Below are positions 58,212 to 64,000 of a stretch of 64,000 bases of DNA, piece by piece (positions within the stretch are counted from its first letter, which is position 1; every line of letters starts with the position of its first letter). The notes below the pieces were generated by a model, which was given only the letters and a program-made list of their open reading frames with translations, ran no database searches and had not been told where the DNA came from. A program made the position numbers and the translations under genes. The stretch comes from Symbiodinium natans (Eukaryota; Sar; Dinophyceae; Suessiales; Symbiodiniaceae), in contig CAJNDS010002398.1 of assembly GCA_905221605.1 (NCBI GenBank), positions 22,501 to 86,500 on the forward strand, in the 5' to 3' direction.

Positions 58212-61200
58212 AACTCGTAAGCGGCCGGCAACAGTCTCTTGGTGTTTCGGTTTATCAAAAGTTATCATCTCATCAGAGTTTGATGGCGAGCGCATCGGGG
58301 AGCGGTGAGAAACCCTCCCAGATGAGACATCTCCGACTGGGGCTGCAGCAAAGTTTGCGGGGCCCCGTGCATCAGCCTTCAGGGCATGGAGCATCCAGAG
58401 CCCCAAAAAATCGGATGGTTTGTCGTGGAAATCAAAGCAGGCAGATACACCTGGCCAGCGGTGCTTCTAGCTGTTTGGCAAGCCTTCTATGGCCTTCGAG
58501 TGCGCTTTGCCAGTCATTACCTTCTTGGATTGTGTGGGAGCCCAATTCCATCCCGCCAATGCAAGGCTTGGGATTGAGGGGTCAGGGTCGCAGGGAGAAG
58601 GGCAGGCTCACGTAGCAAACAGAAAGATAGCGAACCACGTTTGTCACACGCACACAACTCCAAGTCCTGGCATGAACCCCACAGCCTGAATGTACAAAAG
58701 GAACCGGCTCGTGTGCCTTTCTTAAACCCAGCATCCTGAGACTCCCAACCCCGCACATTACGTTCCCTAAACGCATCACACGAGACCCTACAACTCTCCA
58801 AACACACACCCCCCCCTCCCCCAAACGCCCACCAAACCCCTCAAAAGCCCCCCAAAGCTCCGATTACCCTCTTTCGGGCCTCAACCCATCACCTGGGTCC
58901 CGGCCTGCGTCGCTGCCTCCGCGGCTGCAAGCAGCAACCAGCTCCCGGTCTCCAGTGGCGTGGACACGGAGAGGCTGTGGCAGGCTCTTGAGGAGCTTTA
59001 GGAGCTGTTGGGGTTCAGGGTTGAAGGATGAGGGTTTAAGAGCTTTGGGGGCCGCTTCGGACGGGCAGGTTTGGGGCTTTCGAGACGGGAGGACCCGCAC
59101 GAGACGAAGTTGCTTTGAACCCTTCACTCATGTCAACTCCCCAAACTCCCCCAAGCTCCCCCGAAAACTCCCCCGAAAACTCTCAAAACTTTCAATCCTC
59201 AACCACAGTGGTCGGTACACCTTTGCCTGGCGATGCGATGGATCGCCGTGATACAATTCACCGGGCTCAGCTCCTGCCTGTTGACACGCTACAGGCTTCA
59301 GAACTTCAGATATGCTTCGATGGGTTCAGGGCGACCTGCGGGACCATGTTCAGGGTCCGTGAGAAGGCCCTTGCAACATGATCATCGACCTAAGTCTACA
59401 AAAGGATGCAGAAGTTCAGACACAAAGTCCTTCTGACCCCACCTCGTTGCAACCTCCAGCACTTTGGCAGGACCTGGGGAGCAAGGGCGTTTCGCACTGC
59501 ACCGAGTGCAACTCGAACTCTCAGCCCAGCAAGACCAAAACAAGAATGCTGCCCCCGGTGAACCCCTCATTTCAAATCATTTCAACCAGCTCAACAGAAA
59601 ACCGAAATTCAGAGCAGTCAGGGTGCTGGTCGCGGCAACAATCTCCTCTCCAACACGCCTCTCGCGTCGCGAGAAGCCCTTTGCCTCGGTCAAGTCACGG
59701 CTCGGCCCCCACGTTTCTCTCGAAGAAACGCTGTGGCTGATGCACTGTGAGAGCTACTATGATGCACGATTCTGATGTACTTATGGCGTACTCTCAACGC
59801 ATCTCGCGACCTACTAAAAGCGCAGGGCCAAAGTGCTGCCCTGCTATGGTGTGCTAAGGCTTCGGCTCTTGCCAGGCTTACAGAGGGCAGGGTTCACGAG
59901 CAAAGCTTCCGAACTCTGCAGAATGCAACGCAACGGGAAGGCCACGACCTCCTGGAATGGACAGCGCTGCGGCCGGGTGCGGACAAACGATCCTCCAAGC
60001 GAGGGCTCAGAACAAGAAGCGCGAAAGAGTAAGGAGAGCGCAGGCCACGTGCTTGTGCTGCATGTCTGTGTCTTCGTGAGGGAAGTCTCCAGGTACAGGG
60101 GGGCCCTTGATATGTTCCCTTACCTCCTTTAGAGGGTTCTGATGTATTGGCCCTTGGGTTGTTTAGCCCTGTGAACCCTCAATCACTAAGCCGCTAATCG
60201 TTAAGATGATGGCTTCATCATCTCAATGCCTAAGCCGAACCCTACTGAACCCCTGGCCCCAGGCCCTAAATCGCAAGAGTCCAAACTGTCCTTCGGCTTC
60301 CAGGCTGGTCTCAGATGGCCCACGGCCCTGAAAGCAGGAGGGTTATCAAACGGCCTTTGGGAGCCTTTTTGGGCATTTCGCTTCTCGGAGCAGACAGGGA
60401 GTCCGCGACAGCGAAGTCTGGAAAGAGAGAGAGAGAGAGAGGAGAACGAGCCCATGAGGAAGAGAAAGCCGGAGCAGAAAGCAAATAGCACCTGGCTGCT
60501 TTTTGGCTTGCCGGGCGTTGCCGCTGCCTCTTCCATCGGTGCTCCTAAGTTTGGTAGACAACATCGACAAGGTGCTGGTCCCAACATTGCCGTGTCCACA
60601 CTTCCCTTCCACTCTTCCCTTCCACAACCTGAACTTCACACCATGCGGAGCATACCTGCGGCCCTTTGAGAAACACGAACGTCCTTGAGCCAGACGAACG
60701 TCACAAAAGCCCTGCATCGTGAGGATGGCAAGCCTCATCTACATGCTGGCGCACCCTGGAGAGCCCGCAACAACCGATGATAAAGGCAGTTTGGGAGGGA
60801 GCACAACTGGAGATGAGAGAGCGCCCTTTGTCTCTTGAGAGAGTGCTCGCGCAACCGCTTCAGTCAGGGAGTACAGTGGGCCGCCCGCCTGCACGGGTAT
60901 TGTGGGCATTTATAGGATTCGAGGAGCAAGCGGACTTGCAAGGTGCTTTGCGGCTGCTTCGAGAGCTTGGGGCGCCTCCTCGTTGGAGCTGTAGGGCCCT
61001 TGGCATTTGTTTTTTCCCTGCTACCCGCAGCCCTTCATGCCTACTGGTAAGAGGGTCGAAGGTGTAGCGTTTAGGGTTTAGGATGACAGGCTTCGATTCT
61101 ATGCCTTCTTTAGGGTGACGAGGTAGGCCTGTCGCCCCAGTTTCCAATCAAAGGGTGACCAGTTCGAAGCCCTGTGCCAAAAGAACAACAAACTCAAGCC

Positions 61201-61461
61201 ACCATGTCGTCAAGTTGCTCTCCATCCACACCAGAAGAAGCCGCCTGCGCTCCTCGTCCGCCTGGGAGTGGAAGAGAGCAGCTCTCGAAATTAGTTGAGG
61301 TCGTATGGGGCCAGTATAGGATGTAACTTGGGGGTGAGGGCCTGGGACGAAAGCTAGTTAAGGTACCCCCACGGAAGGGCTTCCGTCAACATGGCATCAA
61401 CTACGCAGCAGGACAAGCACACGCAAAGGCAGCAGGCCGTGTCACTTTTTTCCCGCGCGTT

Positions 61462-61671
61462 AAGGACGCCGGATTCAAGTGAACATCAAGCCTTCCGAGT
61501 CTTCTCTTGGGGGGCTTTTCTGTTAGCATCTTCCGGAGGGCTCTTTTTTTAAGCGCATGACACCACAACAGATGTTGCACTCACCAGGCGAAGTCTGTCC
61601 AATCCAGCTTTGAGGGACGCCGGACTCAAGTCAACATCAAGGCTTCTGAGTCTTTTCTTGGGGGGCTTTTT
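61462..61671. repeat. Dispersed direct repeat of about 57 bp
   Basis: GACGCCGGATTCAAGTGAAC to TCTTGGGGGGCTTTT at 61464-61519 is repeated with about six changes at 61617-61671. Confidence 0.9.
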
Positions 61672-64000
61672 TGGATCCACAGAAAACGGCATTCATTTGC
61701 ACCCAATATACGAAAGAAATGAACGCCAGCCCGTTTCCCCAAAACCTGTGTTTCGCCACCGGAAATCGACCGGGTTTGCTGCGTTTCGTGGCGGAGCCTC
61801 CGGGGGCCCTGTATACCCTTCAGGTTGTACGCTTCGCCCTCAGAGGCTAGCTTTCGTGATGTAGATGCCTGCACAAGGCTCAGGGTTCCCTTAGGTGGCT
61901 TTTTGATTGGCTGGGGCCGCTGCGTCCGTTCTGCGGAGGGCTGGCACGGAGGCCAACAAGGATCGTCGCCTGGGATTCACTGAGCAGCTGCAGCCTGCAA
62001 CCCGTTTTTAAGACGGATTTTACACAAGCTGCTTCCGATGATTCTTTTTCCTAGATGTCGCGTAAACATCCTCTAAGGAACCGGCAAGTCGACTTCGGAA
62101 CCTTCGGGAGATTGAGAGGCACTGCAATTGTGGGACAGGTTCTGATGCCTGCGGAAGATTTCTCAACAAAGGGGCCCGGAAAGAAGGCGACAAGACTCGG
62201 CTCTCGACCTCTAAACCAGTGTTAGCCCTTCTGACGTTCGCCAGGCTCCAGGCGCAGCATCTGCGCCGCTTTGTGCGCCAAGTGCCCCGCGTTGCTCAAG
62301 GTCATAACCCCTGCCTGCAGAGCCCGACAGATGTTCTTGAAAGAGGGTCGACTGGGCGTTCCGGCCTCTTTCACGAAAGCGGGGTGTTGAACCTCTTTCT
62401 GCAATTCCTGGATCCAGGCTTCAGGCTTCAGGCATGCAAAAATCGAAGCTGCTCGGGTCTCTGACATGACCAAAAGCCTCCGAGAGCGCATTGACAGCAT
62501 CCGCAATGTTCTTCAGCTCAGCCTGAGCGTCTGCAAGCGGCGCTTCGACCCTGAGAACTCCCGAGCCGGAACCCCGCCCCAGAAGCTGGTAGAGTGCCGA
62601 GCAACGCTGGCCACAAAATAGGTTGTCTACCTCCCCTTAAGAACCTCCTTGATTCAAGCTAAAGACTGTTTCGACAAGGGGGACACATCTTCATCCCTCA
62701 ACCTTAAACCAACTCAAACTCCGCCTGTAAGAGTCGGAGACTCGCTTGCGCTTGGCATGATCGCCTGAGTGATGCTGGCGTCAGGGTCAGAGGGTTTAGC
62801 TGAAGGCTTGAGGTTAATTAGGGGGCCAGGGGAGGGGGCTTAAGGGCTTCGGCAGATCAGGGCGTCAAAGGCTTAGGGGCTTTGAGGGTTTGGGCGGTGT
62901 GGGCGGTTTGGGGAGTAGAAGGGCTTGAGGCACTTGTGCGTTTTGGGGTCTTAGGGTTCAGGGTTTAGGGTTCACGGCCCTACCAACAGCCTCACTCAAG
63001 TTGCCACTGGCCCATCTTTGGGGGCTGTCCTGGGAGGTTGACAAGTTCCGATCTGAGGCAGGGACTGGTCCAAAGCTGCCCTGGCAGACAGCAACGCCTG
63101 CCCGACCGAGTCGGGTCTTCTTGTTCGGTTCGAGTTCGACATGTGGAAACTTGCACAGCGTTTCAAAATGCAAGTCGAACATGCTCGACAGTTCCAAGTG
63201 CTGTATTGTGCATGACCACCCAAATACAGTCCGACACCTCAGAATGCAGCTCGGAATGCTTACGTAGCTGCAAAGACCGGAGCCCCCAAAGAAGAATCCG
63301 CCACACCTGAAAAAAAAAACAAGCTGCGCATCACACCTCTACACAATGCACCACACAGGCGCCACACCGTCACAAGACATGGGCATTCCCGAAACAGGGG
63401 CTGCCCCTTCTATATTGAAGTACTGCAACACCTTATTGTAGGAACCCCGCAAACTGAGGGTACCCCTGCTTCGGACACCCCCACACCGCAGGACCCAAAT
63501 CTTGACCTACATCGTGGCCTACACCCACAAAACGCTTGCTGCTTCAGGCCCTGAAATCTTAAAGCCCGCCAGAGCCTGGAAGTTCAGGGCTGCGACACCC
63601 AGCCTGAAAAAAGAAAACAAAGCACTGACCGGTCCCAAAACACCTTAAAGTTCCAAGTGAACCACCCACACCCTCATCACCCCGCACCGTAGTTCCCAAA
63701 CCCCAAAACCTCCAAACTCATCCTAAACACTACACTGCTACACCCTCTACTCGCGAGCACCAGTGGCCCTCGACATCCCAATCCCAAGCACTCCCCGAAC
63801 ACTAAATCCGCAAGTAGCAAAACCTGCACCGCAAGCCTTAAACTCCACAAGTCCCTCAACGCCCTCGCCCCTAAACCCCCGAACAAGTGCTAAACCCCGA
63901 ACTTGTGAGCACCAAACCGCCATGACCCTGGATTTGTTGATTCAGCAGTCAAACAGCTGAAAAGCCGGCCAGGGTTGCGGTGATACGGGATCAAAACAGT

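Larger units (their letters stand above)
55335..64000. other. Repeat-rich stretch after the LINE fragment
   Basis: Immediately after the LINE stop there may be a LINE 3' untranslated region, with no recognisable tail. Farther on are minisatellites and the 61.5 kb direct repeat. A minus-strand piece at about 56.5 kb (GFDTQNLSNAM) faintly recalls an OPR repeat but is too short to call. Confidence 0.5.

Noticed and set aside
57446-58258. Pro/Ser/His-rich minus-strand frame of 270 codons
   Set aside because: Dominated by the G-rich 9-bp repeat and the TC run; no independent evidence of coding.
1-64000. tRNA, rRNA or spliceosomal RNA genes
   Set aside because: I looked for tRNA B-box-like words and conserved U6 and spliced-leader gene words and found none beyond the relic at 45.6 kb. 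A covariance-model search would be needed to exclude them.

Overview
The window looks like nuclear DNA of a dinoflagellate, possibly Symbiodiniaceae or a relative, though the genus is not resolvable by eye. Four things point there. TTTAGGG/CCCTAAA blocks are scattered internally in both orientations. No long uninterrupted host gene is visible, as expected for small exons. The retroelement protein families (a DIRS-type element with a C5-methyltransferase-like domain, and a LINE C-terminus) resemble those common in dinoflagellate genomes. A near-exact copy of the core of the dinoflagellate spliced leader lies at the 5' end of the main retroelement. There is no bacterial-style gene packing, and I recognised no rRNA, tRNA or CRISPR array.

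Layout. Positions 1-36.9 kb are mostly non-coding, with telomere-like blocks (2.66, 4.33, 5.51, 7.86, 8.07, 16.6, 17.8 and 30.35 kb), microsatellites and small duplications. On the minus strand a few short exon-like pieces carry PPR-like (17.2 kb) or octotricopeptide-like (21.9, 23.4, 28.7, 29.1 kb) repeats. A longer probable terminal exon with an F-box-like stretch lies at 25.1-25.8 kb. From 36.9 to 38.0 kb there is a TTC microsatellite, then a roughly 200-bp satellite built of nested inverted repeats.

The core of the window is 38.0-46.6 kb. An AT-rich segment carries a decayed class-3-lipase-like gene (minus strand) and a small ORF. It is split by a 7.3-kb DIRS-like tyrosine-recombinase retrotransposon (about 38420-45675, minus strand). 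The element has an 11-bp perfect, roughly 25-bp imperfect terminal inverted repeat. Its order is Gag with a CCHC knuckle, a C5-methyltransferase-like domain, reverse transcriptase, RNase H, a 15-copy 28-bp tandem repeat, and a tyrosine recombinase. Gag and the methyltransferase/RT frame are separated by a single in-frame TGA. Three frameshifts break the Gag-RT-RNase H region, while the recombinase ORF is intact with its full catalytic set. Removing the element with one copy of a TA dinucleotide rejoins the two halves of the AT-rich gene in the same frame.

Positions 46.6-64 kb return to repeat-rich sequence with one recognisable gene: the 5'-truncated, frameshifted C-terminus of a LINE ORF2 (54.25-55.33 kb, plus strand). 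Minisatellites lie at 52.6, 57.1 and 57.5 kb. Host exon calls are tentative because introns cannot be resolved by eye.
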